DNA of 64,000 bases from Spiribacter halobius (GCF_020883455.1 NZ_CP086615.1:3286001-3350000); one strand, 5' to 3'; counted from the first letter of the stretch, positions 18,315 to 28,169 are shown. Numbers and translations: made by a program. Notes: a model not told the origin generated them from the letters alone.

Positions 18315-20336
18315 TTAGGCGTCTCCGGACTGGCGGCGAGCCGGGTCGCGAAGGTCAGGGACACTCTCCGCGAGCATTGCTCCGAGCCTTCGCGCCAGCC
18401 TGCGACTGAAGGTGGCGGTTAGGTGACTGGCGTCCTGGAAGACGACAACGCCATCGCGGATGACCTCGCAACGCACGCCCGGACACACGAGCTGCCCAGT
18501 ATCGATCAACGTGGCATCGCCGCGCCGCTCAACCAACTCCGCAGTCAGCCGCTCACTCGCCGCGCGGTCAGCCCGGAAGGCGCAGGTGTCGCCTGGCGTC
18601 TCCGAACCGAACCATGTGGCGCGGGAGAGGCATTCCGGGATGTCTCGACCGGGCCGCGGCACCTCATCGAGAACCACGACGTTCAGGCCAGCACCGGCCA
18701 GCCGACCGATGGCATTCTCGATTCCACTCTCCCATTCATCGCGTGTCACACGCGCTGGCCCGCGCTCCCGAAGGTAGCCAGAGGCATTACTGAGAATCAC
18801 CACATCCGGCCTGAGCTCAAGGATGCGCTGAAAAGCCGCCTGTCGCCACGCGGAGCATTCATGGTACGGCCGCTCCAGGTGGGTCGCGAAGGTGTCGACC
18901 TCGAACGAAGGACAGCCGGACTTCGTCCAGGAATACAACCGCCAGCCCCGGACGTTGGCAAGGCGCTCTAACGCCGGAAACCAGTGCGCCGCGTGAGAAT
19001 CCCCGAACAGCACGAACGTTTTCGTCCCTTCCGGCGCGCCGAACAGGCACTGCGGCTGCCGCGTTTCGTGATAGCCGAGGTGGCAACCGTATTCGTAGAC
19101 AGGCGAGCTGTCTCGACTCGCGTGTGCGTACTGGCGCTGATCCTCGGAAGCGAGCTCGGCGGAGGCGATCCTCTCGACCCCGAAGCAGATGACCCCCACG
19201 GCAGCAGTCAGGCACAGGCCCGCAGAGACCGATCTCGAAGCCCGCAGCGGCGCGACTCGCCCCACGCGTATCGGGTTCTCCACTGTGCGGAACGTGACCC
19301 ACGCCAATCCCAGCGAGAGAAGCGCACAGACCAGTGCCGTCACAGCGTTCAACCCACCGAACAAGGCGGCAGCGTACACGTACACCGGCCAGTGCCAGAG
19401 ATACCAGGAGTAGGAGAGGTCACCGACCCAGCGGAGTGGCCAAACGCTGAACATCCTTTCGACGAAGCTTCCTCGCCCGATCGCGGGGCTCACCAGGAGA
19501 GCAAGCGTGCCGGCGGCGGGCAGCAACGCGGCGGTACCCGGGAAACGGGTATCTTCCCCGAAGCTCACTGCGGCCATCAAAACCGCCGCGAGGCCCGATA
19601 CGGCGAGTACACTCGCCACATGAGGATGCCGGCCCGACAGCATCGATGCAGCGCAGTACCCCAACGCCCCGAGGCCGAACTCCCAAGCACGGGTCCAGGG
19701 GCTGAAGAAGCCCCAGGGACCGCTGTACGCCGTAAGGTAGTCGCTCAACGCGAGCGATACGGCGATTGCCGGGAGCATTCCGAGAGCCACCCAGAGCATC
19801 CGATGCCGCAGCGGCGCGAAGCGGAATAGGGCGAAGATCAGCAACGGCCAGGCAAGGTAGAACTGCTCTTCGACCGCGAGCGACCAGGTATGCAGAAATG
19901 GGTCCGTAGCCGAGGTCTCGTTCAGGTAGTCGGTCGCCTCCAGCGCGAAGCGGAAGTTCCCTACGTACAGAATGGCGGCCAGTGCGGACGTAGCGTGGGA
20001 TTGCAGCTGGAGCGGCGAGCTGACGAACCAGCCCGCGGCCAGCGTCACGGTGAAGACCAGCAGAGCCGCTGGCAACAGGCGGCGCATGCGTCGGGCATAG
20101 AAGCGCACGAAGTCCAATCGGGGATTTGCGAGGGGGTGCCCCCGAAGCTCACGAGCAAGCACGCCACAAATCACATAGCCGGATATGACGAAGAACAGGT
20201 CCACGCCGACATAGCCACCTGGCAACCACGGCGTACCCGCGTGGTACGCGACCACGAGCAAGACCGCGAGGGCCCGGAGCCCTTGGATGTCCGGCCGGAA
20301 CTCGGACCCCCTTGCCGCGTGGCTCGCCTCGCTCAC
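18315..20336 (-). CDS. Acyltransferase 3 / SGNH-domain O-acyltransferase (OafA type)
   Basis: This 673-residue protein has the OafA plan: about ten membrane helices in the first 400 residues with the R-x-x-D-I-Q-G-L-R-A-L-A-V and V-D-L-F-F-V-I-S-G-Y motifs of acyltransferase 3, then a periplasmic SGNH hydrolase domain with F-V-L-F-G-D-S-H-A-A-H-W and a C-terminal D-A-S-H-L-T catalytic Asp/His. It would carry acetyl groups across the inner membrane and O-acetylate the glycan. The GTG at 20336 is chosen since the first motif follows within about 15 residues; the longer ATG frame overlaps the upstream gene. Confidence 0.85.
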   Translation of the reverse strand: MSEASHAARGSEFRPDIQGLRALAVLLVVAYHAGTPWLPGGYVGVDLFFVISGYVICGVLARELRGHPLANPRLDFVRFYARRMRRLLPAALLVFTVTLAAGWFVSSPLQLQSHATSALAAILYVGNFRFALEATDYLNETSATDPFLHTWSLAVEEQFYLAWPLLIFALFRFAPLRHRMLWVALGMLPAIAVSLALSDYLTAYSGPWGFFSPWTRAWEFGLGALGYCAASMLSGRHPHVASVLAVSGLAAVLMAAVSFGEDTRFPGTAALLPAAGTLALLVSPAIGRGSFVERMFSVWPLRWVGDLSYSWYLWHWPVYVYAAALFGGLNAVTALVCALLSLGLAWVTFRTVENPIRVGRVAPLRASRSVSAGLCLTAAVGVICFGVERIASAELASEDQRQYAHASRDSSPVYEYGCHLGYHETRQPQCLFGAPEGTKTFVLFGDSHAAHWFPALERLANVRGWRLYSWTKSGCPSFEVDTFATHLERPYHECSAWRQAAFQRILELRPDVVILSNASGYLRERGPARVTRDEWESGIENAIGRLAGAGLNVVVLDEVPRPGRDIPECLSRATWFGSETPGDTCAFRADRAASERLTAELVERRGDATLIDTGQLVCPGVRCEVIRDGVVVFQDASHLTATFSRRLARRLGAMLAESVPDLRDPARRQSGDA

Positions 20337-20385
20337 AGCACGGTCCCATCGCCCGGCGAGCTCATAAGGCCGCGCATAGCGCGCG

Positions 20386-21597
20386 TCACCGAGCCCCGCG
20401 CCGCGGGCCTTTCCATAGACGCAACGGCCCGGCGGACACGCTACCCGTGGAGGATGTGGCCAATGGGTCTGCATCCACTTTCATATGACGCGCTTCCAGG
20501 GCACGGCCGGCCACCAACTCCGCACGGATCGCTTCGAGATAGCCGTGCCCGTATCGAAGATCAGGCTCGAGGTGATTACCTTCGGCCCACTCGTTCCAAG
20601 CCTTGATGAAGACCAACCGCTTTTCCGGATCACGATCAGCTACCCGAGCCACCGCGTCCCGGAAGTGCTGGCGGAAGAGCTCAGGCGTAGAGCCTTGCAG
20701 CACGAGCCCGCGCCATCCACTGCGCGGTGTGTTGTCCCAGTTCGGAAGGGCAATCGGGTAGTCATCGAAATCGACCGAACGCTGCCGCAGCAAACTGCCC
20801 AGCACGCGCGCGTAGTCATAGATCGAGAGTTTCGCTTCCGCCCCCTTCAGCCATGCTTTGAGCTTCGTCAAAGGATGCCTGCGGGGGATGCGCCCGTTGA
20901 TGACAGGCAGGGCCTGCATTGCGCAGGCGTCAAGCCCCCGCTCGCGCGGGTCCCAGCGCTCGGACCGGTGCGAGATGCCGACGAGATGCAGCCCCCCAAG
21001 CCCCGCCGCGCGGGCCCGATACCGCCAGTAGCTGACCACCCTCTCGAGATCGGGGATGTCATCCGGCTTGTAAATGAGAAACAGCGGCCTGCCATCAACC
21101 CGGATGTATCGCGGATCCTCGAAGGCACGCAGGAGGTAGTCAAAGTGCGCCGCGTGGTCGTCCATGCCGGGATACACTTGCTCGATAAGTACTCGGTCCG
21201 GCGTGCCCTGCCAGGCGCTGTTCCAGCTGTGGTTCGCCCAGCACAAGCAAAAGGGAAAATCCGGCTTACCCGAGGTGAGCACCTCCTCGAACGGCCGTTC
21301 GAGGATCCGCCGGCCACCGAACCAGTAATGGTAGTAGCAGAAGCCCTCGATGCCATAAGCGGCGGCCAGATCCGCCTGCGCCTGGCGGGTTTCGGGCACA
21401 CGCAGGTCATAGAAGCCCAGATCGGCAGGGATGTGGGGCTGATAGTGCCCACGGAAAAGCGGCTTCGCGCGGGCGACGTTCGTCCACTCGGTAAACCCCT
21501 TGCCCCACCAGCGATCGTTCTCCGGTATCGGATGAAACTGCGGGAGATAGAAGGCGATGGCGCGGGCCCGCCTGGCCGCTGCCGATGAGTCCGTCAT
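20386..21597 (-). CDS. WbsX-like / GH99-like protein
   Basis: This 403-residue protein belongs to the WbsX-like glycan family related to GH99. It opens with A-I-A-F-Y-L-P-Q-F-H-P-I-P-E-N and has W-W-G-K-G-F-T-E-W-T-N, G-F-C-Y-Y-H-Y-W-F and the terminal K-A-W-N-E-W-A-E-G segment, all diagnostic. These proteins occur in O-antigen and rhamnan loci, but their exact reaction is not settled; endo-mannosidase-like or transferase roles are both proposed. The ATG at 21597 overlaps the stop of the upstream gene by four bases and follows AGGTGG. Confidence 0.85.
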   Translation of the reverse strand: MTDSSAAARRARAIAFYLPQFHPIPENDRWWGKGFTEWTNVARAKPLFRGHYQPHIPADLGFYDLRVPETRQAQADLAAAYGIEGFCYYHYWFGGRRILERPFEEVLTSGKPDFPFCLCWANHSWNSAWQGTPDRVLIEQVYPGMDDHAAHFDYLLRAFEDPRYIRVDGRPLFLIYKPDDIPDLERVVSYWRYRARAAGLGGLHLVGISHRSERWDPRERGLDACAMQALPVINGRIPRRHPLTKLKAWLKGAEAKLSIYDYARVLGSLLRQRSVDFDDYPIALPNWDNTPRSGWRGLVLQGSTPELFRQHFRDAVARVADRDPEKRLVFIKAWNEWAEGNHLEPDLRYGHGYLEAIRAELVAGRALEARHMKVDADPLATSSTGSVSAGPLRLWKGPRRGAR

Positions 21598-23642
21598 GCG
21601 TCCACCTGTTGTCCGCCGCCCTGCACGGAACGGCCCCGTACCCAGCTCCGCCCCGGGATCAGCACCTCGCCGCCTCTGTAGGCTACGGTTTCCCAGGTAG
21701 CCCCATTCCAGGTCAGGTCTCCCCCTGGGGACGTTTCCCACGCCAAGGGGATGTCGTCCTTCGTCACGTTCACCACGATGAGCTCCAGGTCGAATCCGCG
21801 GCTCAGATTGATCACACGCAAGCCTTCCGAGGCCGGTGACGGCGTGGGTACCCGCTCGGCGGGCGGGATCGCTTCGGCGTTCACGCCAAGCACCGCCGGT
21901 GCGAGCCCGTAGCCCGTGTCATCGCACAGGAGCACCGCCTCGGCGAGCCAGGCGCGATAGCGGGGCTCGGGATCGTCGAGGCAGAGATGCCAGAGCGCCT
22001 CCATCCAGAACCCGAGGGAGTGTCCCTTGTTGCGCGAGGCCGCCCAGTACCCCCGCAGATCCGATTCCTGCGTGTAGCGGGCGGCATCTTTGATCACGCG
22101 GTTGAGGTCCGCGACCGGGTACAGTCGGGCGTAACGGACAAGATCCCAGAGGTTCACCGTCTGGTAGGGGTCACTCACGCCGCTCAGGGCGATGGCACGG
22201 TCCACGAACCCCGTCGGCATGACCAGGCGCGGGAAACGGGTGCGCAACTGGTTCATGCGGGGCATGAGGTACCTCCAGGTGATTCGCTTCAGCGCACGCA
22301 AGGGCAGCGGCAGGCGGCGCGCGACCGCCGGGGGCTTCCACGTCAGATCGATGAGCCGGTACGCCAGCCAGTAGACCGCTTCGAGGGGCTGTGCACGGAG
22401 CAGCGCCTCCGCTGCGCCACGGGCCGAGCGCAGCCGGCCCGCATAGCGTTCATCCCCCGTCACCCGCGCGTATCGCTCGAGCGCGATGATCGTGTCCAGG
22501 TGCGTATTCAGCACCAGCATGTTCGACTCGCTCTTGCCGAGCACACGGCTCGGCCGCCACCGGAACGGGCCGAGCAACATACTCTGCGGCGAGCGCTCGA
22601 GGGAGTCGTGCAGGAACCATGTGCCGATGGCCGTCTCATCGGTGAGCCCCGCAATGAACTCGGCCGCCTTCTCTAGCGCGCGGCGGACTACGGGGCACTC
22701 GCGCTCCTCCAACGCACCGCAGAGGAGATGCATACCCCCCACATGCAGCCGCGTGTGGCACTCGACCTCCGCCGTCCACTCGCCGTGGTACCAGCCGCCG
22801 TCCTCATGCTGCCGTGCGATGATCGAGTAGACGAGCTGCTCTCGGAAGCAGCGGTAAATCCCCTTCCCGGTCGCCGTCTCCAGCCCGCGGCAGATCTGGT
22901 ACAGAGCGTACGCATCCAGCTCGTCGGGGATGCGCCAATTGTGGGGCCAGGCAAACTGCCGGTTATAGAAATGACCATGCACAATGTGCCGGAACAAATC
23001 CGCAGGTGACCGATAACTGCAATGCGAGCCGTACAGAAAATACCCTTGCATCTCGATGCATTCGAGGACCTCTAACTCGCTGGTTCTCCCACTGCAGGCG
23101 CGATCTATCCGCCAAATTGTTAAATCAAACATCCCGCCGATCGGCGCCTCCAAAACGGCATCGACTCCGACCGTCGTTGTTGATAAAGTGTCGAGTCGGG
23201 CCACTGCCTCCCCAACGATTCGCCCAGCACCATCAAGACAGTGAATTACAGGCGCTACTGGAATCCAGTACTCATATTCACCTGCACCACTTGAGCGGAA
23301 CACCCACCCTCCCGCCGCCGGCGTGCACATTCCATCGACGCCTCTCAATCGAACGTGTAACTTTTCCCCCTCCGTTACGTGCCACCGCAGAAAAATACAC
23401 TTCGACTGGTTTGCGAACCTGTCAACGATAAACTCGCCGCCAAACCCCCAACCACCGCCATACCGCTGGAATCCTTGCCTCCCCTCGATTAGCTTCCTCG
23501 CAGCCGTTTCCATCACGAGCGGATCAAACAGCTCGTTCACCTCAATCGTCTTGCTCACCACCTCACATCTCGCGGCAGCCTTTGTAGAAAGTTGCTCCAT
23601 CGCCGGCCCCGCCCCGTTGTTCCCAGTATCCAAACTACCCAT
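21594..23642 (-). CDS. Unrecognised 682-residue protein, probable (alpha/alpha)-toroid enzyme
   Basis: I cannot assign a family. Residues about 40-220 look beta-rich, with repeated aromatic strands, and could form a carbohydrate-binding sandwich. Residues about 230-600 are helical with spaced motifs such as H-E-D-G-G-W-Y-H-G-E-W, H-L-D-T-I-I-A-L and S-L-G-F-W-M-E-A-L-W-H-L, as in six-hairpin glycosidases, lyases and uronyl epimerases. No signal peptide is seen. The first 230 codons are AT-richer than the rest of the gene, so the N-terminal domain may have a different origin. A second in-frame ATG at 23600 follows a G-rich stretch and is an alternative start. It is coupled to the WbsX-like gene. 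Confidence 0.7.
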   Translation of the reverse strand: MGSLDTGNNGAGPAMEQLSTKAAARCEVVSKTIEVNELFDPLVMETAARKLIEGRQGFQRYGGGWGFGGEFIVDRFANQSKCIFLRWHVTEGEKLHVRLRGVDGMCTPAAGGWVFRSSGAGEYEYWIPVAPVIHCLDGAGRIVGEAVARLDTLSTTTVGVDAVLEAPIGGMFDLTIWRIDRACSGRTSELEVLECIEMQGYFLYGSHCSYRSPADLFRHIVHGHFYNRQFAWPHNWRIPDELDAYALYQICRGLETATGKGIYRCFREQLVYSIIARQHEDGGWYHGEWTAEVECHTRLHVGGMHLLCGALEERECPVVRRALEKAAEFIAGLTDETAIGTWFLHDSLERSPQSMLLGPFRWRPSRVLGKSESNMLVLNTHLDTIIALERYARVTGDERYAGRLRSARGAAEALLRAQPLEAVYWLAYRLIDLTWKPPAVARRLPLPLRALKRITWRYLMPRMNQLRTRFPRLVMPTGFVDRAIALSGVSDPYQTVNLWDLVRYARLYPVADLNRVIKDAARYTQESDLRGYWAASRNKGHSLGFWMEALWHLCLDDPEPRYRAWLAEAVLLCDDTGYGLAPAVLGVNAEAIPPAERVPTPSPASEGLRVINLSRGFDLELIVVNVTKDDIPLAWETSPGGDLTWNGATWETVAYRGGEVLIPGRSWVRGRSVQGGGQQVDA

Positions 23643-23722
23643 CTGGCCGACGCACTTCCACTACCGAAGAAACGGCACACCAGCCCTCCCACTCCGCGGT
23701 CACTGCAACCCCCTAAACCATG

Positions 23723-24703
23723 TCACACTTTTCCACCCGTGCCCCACGCTCGCAGCCTCCCTCCTACGCGCCTAACATACCAGCGCCCCTTATTCCTTAG
23801 CGAAGGATCAATCCGCCTCCATATGTACCGCCCCCACTCTCTCGGGTTAAATCGGTCCATGGATAACGCCATTTTCAGGAATTCTAGCTCCCGCCGCCTA
23901 TCTCTCAACTGCGCATAGTCCCCGGCTAGTCGTAGATACAACCCTTTCCGTCGCTGCGCCACACGCCTTTTGCCTACATCCTTCCGTCGCGCCGCCACCT
24001 CCGCCCAAATATCAATCGCCTTTAAACTCCCTAGCGCCGCTGCCAATTCATTTTCGTCGCAGGACAAGTTCCCGGCGTGAATTCGGTATTGAACCAACGG
24101 CTCGCCGACACATCTCGCCTCATATTTGCACGTCATTCTGAGCCACATTTCATAATCGAATGCCAATCGCATATCTTCCCTAAACCCACCTAGCTCAGTC
24201 ACCAGGCTCCGCCGAAGCATGACAGTAGAGCAGCTCAGGATTCGGTTACGCGCAAAAAAGTCCGAGAATGAATACACGCCAGGGCCATCAAGCAGGTTGA
24301 TCCCGTCTCTTTTTGATGCCCCCCCTTCCACACGCAACTCCACAGGGCAAAATACCACCCCTATCGCGGCGCAGCCCTGAAACGCCCTCAGCTGACACTC
24401 TAGCTTCTCCCTTTCCCAAACGTCGTCCTGCTCCAAGAACGCCACAAACTGGCCCGACGCCAATTTCAGGCCAGTATTATAAGCAGCGGCGACACCGCGA
24501 TTTTCCTGAGCAACATAACGCACAGAAGGCCCAAACATTTTAGCTATTCTCGCCGTGCCATCAATCGATCCATCATCAACCAGGATGATCTCGGCAGGCG
24601 GCGCCGTCTGCGTAACCGCGCTAGTTAACGCCTCTTCGAGAAATGCCTCACCATTGTAAGCGGGAACCACCACGCTGACGGTGACTGGATCGAAGTCCGT
24701 CAT
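23723..24703 (-). CDS. Glycosyltransferase family 2
   Basis: This 326-residue GT-A enzyme has V-S-V-V-V-P-A-Y-N-G, L-V-D-D-G-S and a donor motif F-L-E-Q-D-D-V-W, with Q-D-D rather than the usual A-D-D. An acceptor segment F-D-Y-E-M-W-L-R follows. The start is taken at 24703, close before the first strand; an ATG at 24718 is also possible. The gene lies wholly in an AT-richer island and its codon use differs from its neighbours, suggesting transfer. Gaps of 226 and 80 bases flank it, in contrast to the overlapping junctions elsewhere. Confidence 0.85.
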   Translation of the reverse strand: MTDFDPVTVSVVVPAYNGEAFLEEALTSAVTQTAPPAEIILVDDGSIDGTARIAKMFGPSVRYVAQENRGVAAAYNTGLKLASGQFVAFLEQDDVWEREKLECQLRAFQGCAAIGVVFCPVELRVEGGASKRDGINLLDGPGVYSFSDFFARNRILSCSTVMLRRSLVTELGGFREDMRLAFDYEMWLRMTCKYEARCVGEPLVQYRIHAGNLSCDENELAAALGSLKAIDIWAEVAARRKDVGKRRVAQRRKGLYLRLAGDYAQLRDRRRELEFLKMALSMDRFNPREWGRYIWRRIDPSLRNKGRWYVRRVGGRLRAWGTGGKV

Positions 24704-24929
24704 AGCGCCGTTACCCATTACCCCGACACGCAACCTAATCCTGCCGCCAGGTCCGCGGCCCGAGGCAATCTCCCCCATCTCCGACGATCGCATAGATACA
24801 GCACGCTCATGCCCGCTCGCCCCGCCTTCCATTCGTGTGCGTCACCCAACGGAACACCCCATGTGTGCGGCATTGACACCCTCTCGATACACCCCAGCGG
24901 GATCCTCGGCCCCTATGTTTCCAAGAACC

Positions 24930-25694
24930 CTACGCAACATCAGCTCTCTTAATAACGAATACAATATTTGGCGTGACGAGCACGCTATCGAACATGGATT
25001 CTCGCTCCGGCACCCCGCCCAGTCTTCGTTTTGTCACGTCCGACGCACCCTGCTCGTCTATAAGCTGCTTCACGAAGCCGACCATTCCATGACTATGACA
25101 GGGCATCGGCGTCTTCGGCGACACGGGTTTCGTTGGCCAGCCTAGACGGTGCAAAAGCTTCATCCACAGAGGTTGGGCAGCCCATTGCCAATGCTCATAC
25201 TGCGCGAGATCGAGTCGCCTCCCGTCCGGCCATTCCTCCCAATATCCTGTCCCCCAATCCTCGATAGCGTAAACGCCACCGGCCCGCAGGTGGTTCTGGA
25301 ACAAATGCCAAAACGAGATCCTAGTCAATGCGCCAAGATGGGACGCATCATCGATAATAACGTCGAAGCCGTCTGGCGCGACCTTATCGGCGACCCGAGA
25401 CAAAAACGCGCGGTCCCCTTGACTACCGCAAAACAACTCAACTCGATCACCTAGGTCAACCCCGTTAGGAAGTTTTACATCAATCCCCGAGATGTTGCCT
25501 CGGGGGAAGTAATCGCGCCATAGCTTCAATGATTCTCCTTCCTTAACGCCAAGTTCAAGCACTTTCACGGGCCGCCCCGTGAACTCGCTAAAAACTCGAT
25601 CGTACCACGGCATGTAATGATTACGGATCTTATCGGTACCGTACCCTTCAAGCTCCATCGCGCCGCTTCGCGTGTCTTTGCTCGCCACACGCAC
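24930..25694 (-). CDS. MycE/TylE-like SAM-dependent sugar O-methyltransferase
   Basis: This 254-residue class I methyltransferase has Y-G-T-D-K near the N-terminus, the SAM loop V-L-E-L-G-V-K-E-G-E-S-L-K-L-W and G-I-D-V, and an I-I-D-D-A-S-H motif supplying acidic metal ligands, as in macrolide-sugar methyltransferases MycE/TylE. It would methylate a hydroxyl on a deoxysugar or glycan terminus, using SAM and Mg2+. Starts are GTG at 25694 or 25688; the second has the better spacing from AAGGGGGG. About 260 non-coding bases lie between it and wzt, so it may have its own promoter: TTGAAA and TATCAA 15 bases apart are a weak candidate. The gene is AT-rich for the window. Confidence 0.75.
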   Translation of the reverse strand: MRVASKDTRSGAMELEGYGTDKIRNHYMPWYDRVFSEFTGRPVKVLELGVKEGESLKLWRDYFPRGNISGIDVKLPNGVDLGDRVELFCGSQGDRAFLSRVADKVAPDGFDVIIDDASHLGALTRISFWHLFQNHLRAGGVYAIEDWGTGYWEEWPDGRRLDLAQYEHWQWAAQPLWMKLLHRLGWPTKPVSPKTPMPCHSHGMVGFVKQLIDEQGASDVTKRRLGGVPERESMFDSVLVTPNIVFVIKRADVA

Positions 25695-25954
25695 CCCCCC
25701 CTTGACCGGTACCTACGACCCCCGAGTTCGATTACCCGCCCCGAGGATGGCTTCGGAATGCAAAGCTTTTTGATACTTGCTTGACGTATCTTTCAATTCA
25801 GAAGTTACACCCCTTCCCTAGCTCTGTTCGCACACCCGACACTTTTGCCGTGCAAATCTGCCGGCTCGTAATAATTAAAATAAGATAGCCATCGCAGGGT
25901 CCAAAACGCCACAAAGCGACGATTGGCACCCCCGCCACGTCGCCCGTACATCTA

Positions 25955-27220
25955 TCAGTTAGCCGGCAGACCGTCATATTTTTTCGTACCAGTTACATCG
26001 AGACACTGCCACGTAGCGTTGACGTCGAAGGTTCGAAGACTCGGTCGACAGGCTTCCCGCGCATCTGGCAGAACTACGAAATTACACATATTATCGCCTC
26101 GAAAAATAACCCGACCTCTTCGATCCACGAATGCAACACGCACGGCATAGACGTCTGGCTTGAGGGGGAATTGTTCGATTTCACACCGAATAGTATTCTT
26201 GCCGGGAGACAAATCCAGCGCAAATCCATCGACGGAAGAGGAGTTCTCTGTCAGATAGAAAAAATCTGTGGTGTGCGTACCGACCAATACCTCGATGGCA
26301 TCAACGCCAGTCTGGCAGACTGCATCTACGTCAACCACTAGGGGTGTGGCCGTCGGGATCGCTGGCTTGCCGCCAACCGTGGATCCATGCACGGTCACCT
26401 TGACGTCCTGTATCTCCCCAGAAGCCCAGATTTGACGGTCTTGTGCTAACGTTAGATTTCTGCTGACTTGATCCGCAGTCCTTTCGTAGTACAAGTTACA
26501 GGTTTCTTCCGGCGGCCCGTCCTGTATACATTCTCCATTGTGCAAGAGGAATGCGCGGTTACAGAGGCGCATCACTTGGCGAATATTGTGGCTGACGATA
26601 AGTACCGTTCGGCCGTCATCCTTGATAATTTGCTCAATACGGTCGAAGCATTTACGCTGAAATGCGAGATCGCCGACCGCAAGAACTTCGTCGACAATGA
26701 GTATTTCGGATTCGACCGTCGTTGCGATCGCAAAGCCCAGCCGGATCTTCATCCCAGAGCTGTAGCGCTTGAGCGGTGTGGCGGCGAACTTTTCCAGCTC
26801 GGCGAACTCAAGGATCTCCGCGACCTTGCCCTTAGCCTTGGCCCGTGGCATACCGAGTGTCGCCGCATTGAGGTAGATATTCTCGATCGCGTTCAGCTCC
26901 GGGTGCAGACCGGAGCCTACCTCGATCAGCGGTGCGGTCCTGCCCCGCACTATCACCTCCCCCGTGGTGGGCGGGGTGATGCCGGCCAGGATCTTGAGCA
27001 GGGTGCTCTTGCCTGCGCCGTTGGTCCCAATCAGGCCCACCACCTCGCCCGGCTCGATGCGGAAGTCGACGTGGTCTAGCGCCCGGAGAGTGGCCCGGCC
27101 CTCCTGAGCGGGGGCGCCCCGAAGGCGGGCGATGCCGTTCATGAGGGTGTCCTTTACCGTCTCCATGTAGCCGAGCTGGAACTCCTTGGAGACGTCGTTC
27201 ACTTCGATGATGGGCTTCAT
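25955..27220 (-). CDS. wzt: Polysaccharide ABC exporter ATPase with C-terminal sugar-binding domain
   Basis: This 421-residue ATPase partners the permease 33 bases upstream. Walker A is G-T-N-G-A-G-K-S-T at 65-73, the signature Y-S-S-G-M-K-I-R-L-G is near 153, and Walker B I-L-I-V-D-E-V is near 174. Residues about 260-421 form the extra beta-domain that in Wzt proteins recognises the capped end of the chain before export across the inner membrane. The ATPase start is GC-rich, while everything after about residue 150 is AT-richer, so the substrate-reading half may have been exchanged by recombination. Pairing with a nearby methyltransferase fits a capping-and-export model as in E. coli O8/O9. 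Confidence 0.88.
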   Translation of the reverse strand: MKPIIEVNDVSKEFQLGYMETVKDTLMNGIARLRGAPAQEGRATLRALDHVDFRIEPGEVVGLIGTNGAGKSTLLKILAGITPPTTGEVIVRGRTAPLIEVGSGLHPELNAIENIYLNAATLGMPRAKAKGKVAEILEFAELEKFAATPLKRYSSGMKIRLGFAIATTVESEILIVDEVLAVGDLAFQRKCFDRIEQIIKDDGRTVLIVSHNIRQVMRLCNRAFLLHNGECIQDGPPEETCNLYYERTADQVSRNLTLAQDRQIWASGEIQDVKVTVHGSTVGGKPAIPTATPLVVDVDAVCQTGVDAIEVLVGTHTTDFFYLTENSSSVDGFALDLSPGKNTIRCEIEQFPLKPDVYAVRVAFVDRRGRVIFRGDNMCNFVVLPDAREACRPSLRTFDVNATWQCLDVTGTKKYDGLPAN

Positions 27221-27253
27221 GGTTCGATCCCTGTCTTTCGGTTCCCGCGGCGC

Positions 27254-28168
27254 TCAGATGAAATCCGCGAAGCGCTGCTCGGCGCGCTTGAAAACGTAAT
27301 AGCTGATGGGCAGCAGCACGGCCGTCGTCAGCATGCCGGGGAGGAGGACCGCGAGCTCGGGCGCCTCGCCGCGTAGCAGCGCCCCCTGGAAGCCATCGAT
27401 GATGCCGGCGAGCGGGTTCATGGTGTAGAGGAAGTAGAGCGTCCCGGAGAGCGCGCCGGCCGCCTGGTTCTCGAGGAGCGTACGCTGCACCAGGTCCATC
27501 GGGTAGATGATGGGCGAGACGTACATCAGCATGGAGATGATGAGCGGCAGGGCCGTGCGCACGTCCCGATAGTAGACGTTGAGCGCCGCGCCGAGGGTGC
27601 TGACGCTGAGCGCCACGATGATCGTGTAGAGGATGATGAGCGGCACCCAGAGGAAGTGCACCGTCGGCGGCATCTGGTAGATCACCATGAGCGTTGCCAG
27701 CAGCACAAAGCTGATCGCGAGTTCCACGACCTTCGTGAGCGTCGCCGTGATCGGGAAGATCTCGCGCGGAAAGTAGATCTTGCGCACCAGCGCGGCGTTG
27801 GAGACGACGCTGTTGACGCCCTGATTGACCGACTCCTGGAAGAAGATCCAGGGCAGCAGCGCAGCGAAAGCCATGATCGGGTAGGGGATATTGCCCGTGT
27901 CGATACCAACGAAGCTCTTCACGATAGTGAAGATGGCCGTCATCAGCGCGGGCTTGAGGACCGCCCAGAACAGGCCGAGGTAGGCCTGCTTGTAGCGGAC
28001 ACTGATCTCTTTCCAGGCGAGGATAAGCATCAGCTCCCGGTACTGGATCAGGAGCTGCAGGCTGCGGAGCAGGCCCTTGCGATCGTCCGCATGGTAGATG
28101 CGGACGTAGTCCGAGGTTCCCGGCTCGGCTGCCTCCTCGGCTGTCATCTTTTCCGTGGTTTCGGACAT
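27254..28168 (-). CDS. wzm: Polysaccharide ABC exporter permease
   Basis: This is a 304-residue ABC-2 type membrane protein with an N-terminal cytoplasmic segment and six helices (starting near L-G-L-F-W-A-V-L-K-P). The segment L-A-W-K-E-I-S-V-R-Y-K-Q-A-Y-L-G-L-F-W is typical of Wzm/KpsM permeases, where it forms the cytosolic entrance. With Wzt it would export an undecaprenyl-linked glycan made in full in the cytoplasm. Its presence beside the XrtA polymerase-type genes means two export routes are encoded in one locus. Its ATG follows the preceding stop almost without a gap. Confidence 0.9.
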   Translation of the reverse strand: MSETTEKMTAEEAAEPGTSDYVRIYHADDRKGLLRSLQLLIQYRELMLILAWKEISVRYKQAYLGLFWAVLKPALMTAIFTIVKSFVGIDTGNIPYPIMAFAALLPWIFFQESVNQGVNSVVSNAALVRKIYFPREIFPITATLTKVVELAISFVLLATLMVIYQMPPTVHFLWVPLIILYTIIVALSVSTLGAALNVYYRDVRTALPLIISMLMYVSPIIYPMDLVQRTLLENQAAGALSGTLYFLYTMNPLAGIIDGFQGALLRGEAPELAVLLPGMLTTAVLLPISYYVFKRAEQRFADFI

Positions 28169-28169
28169 T

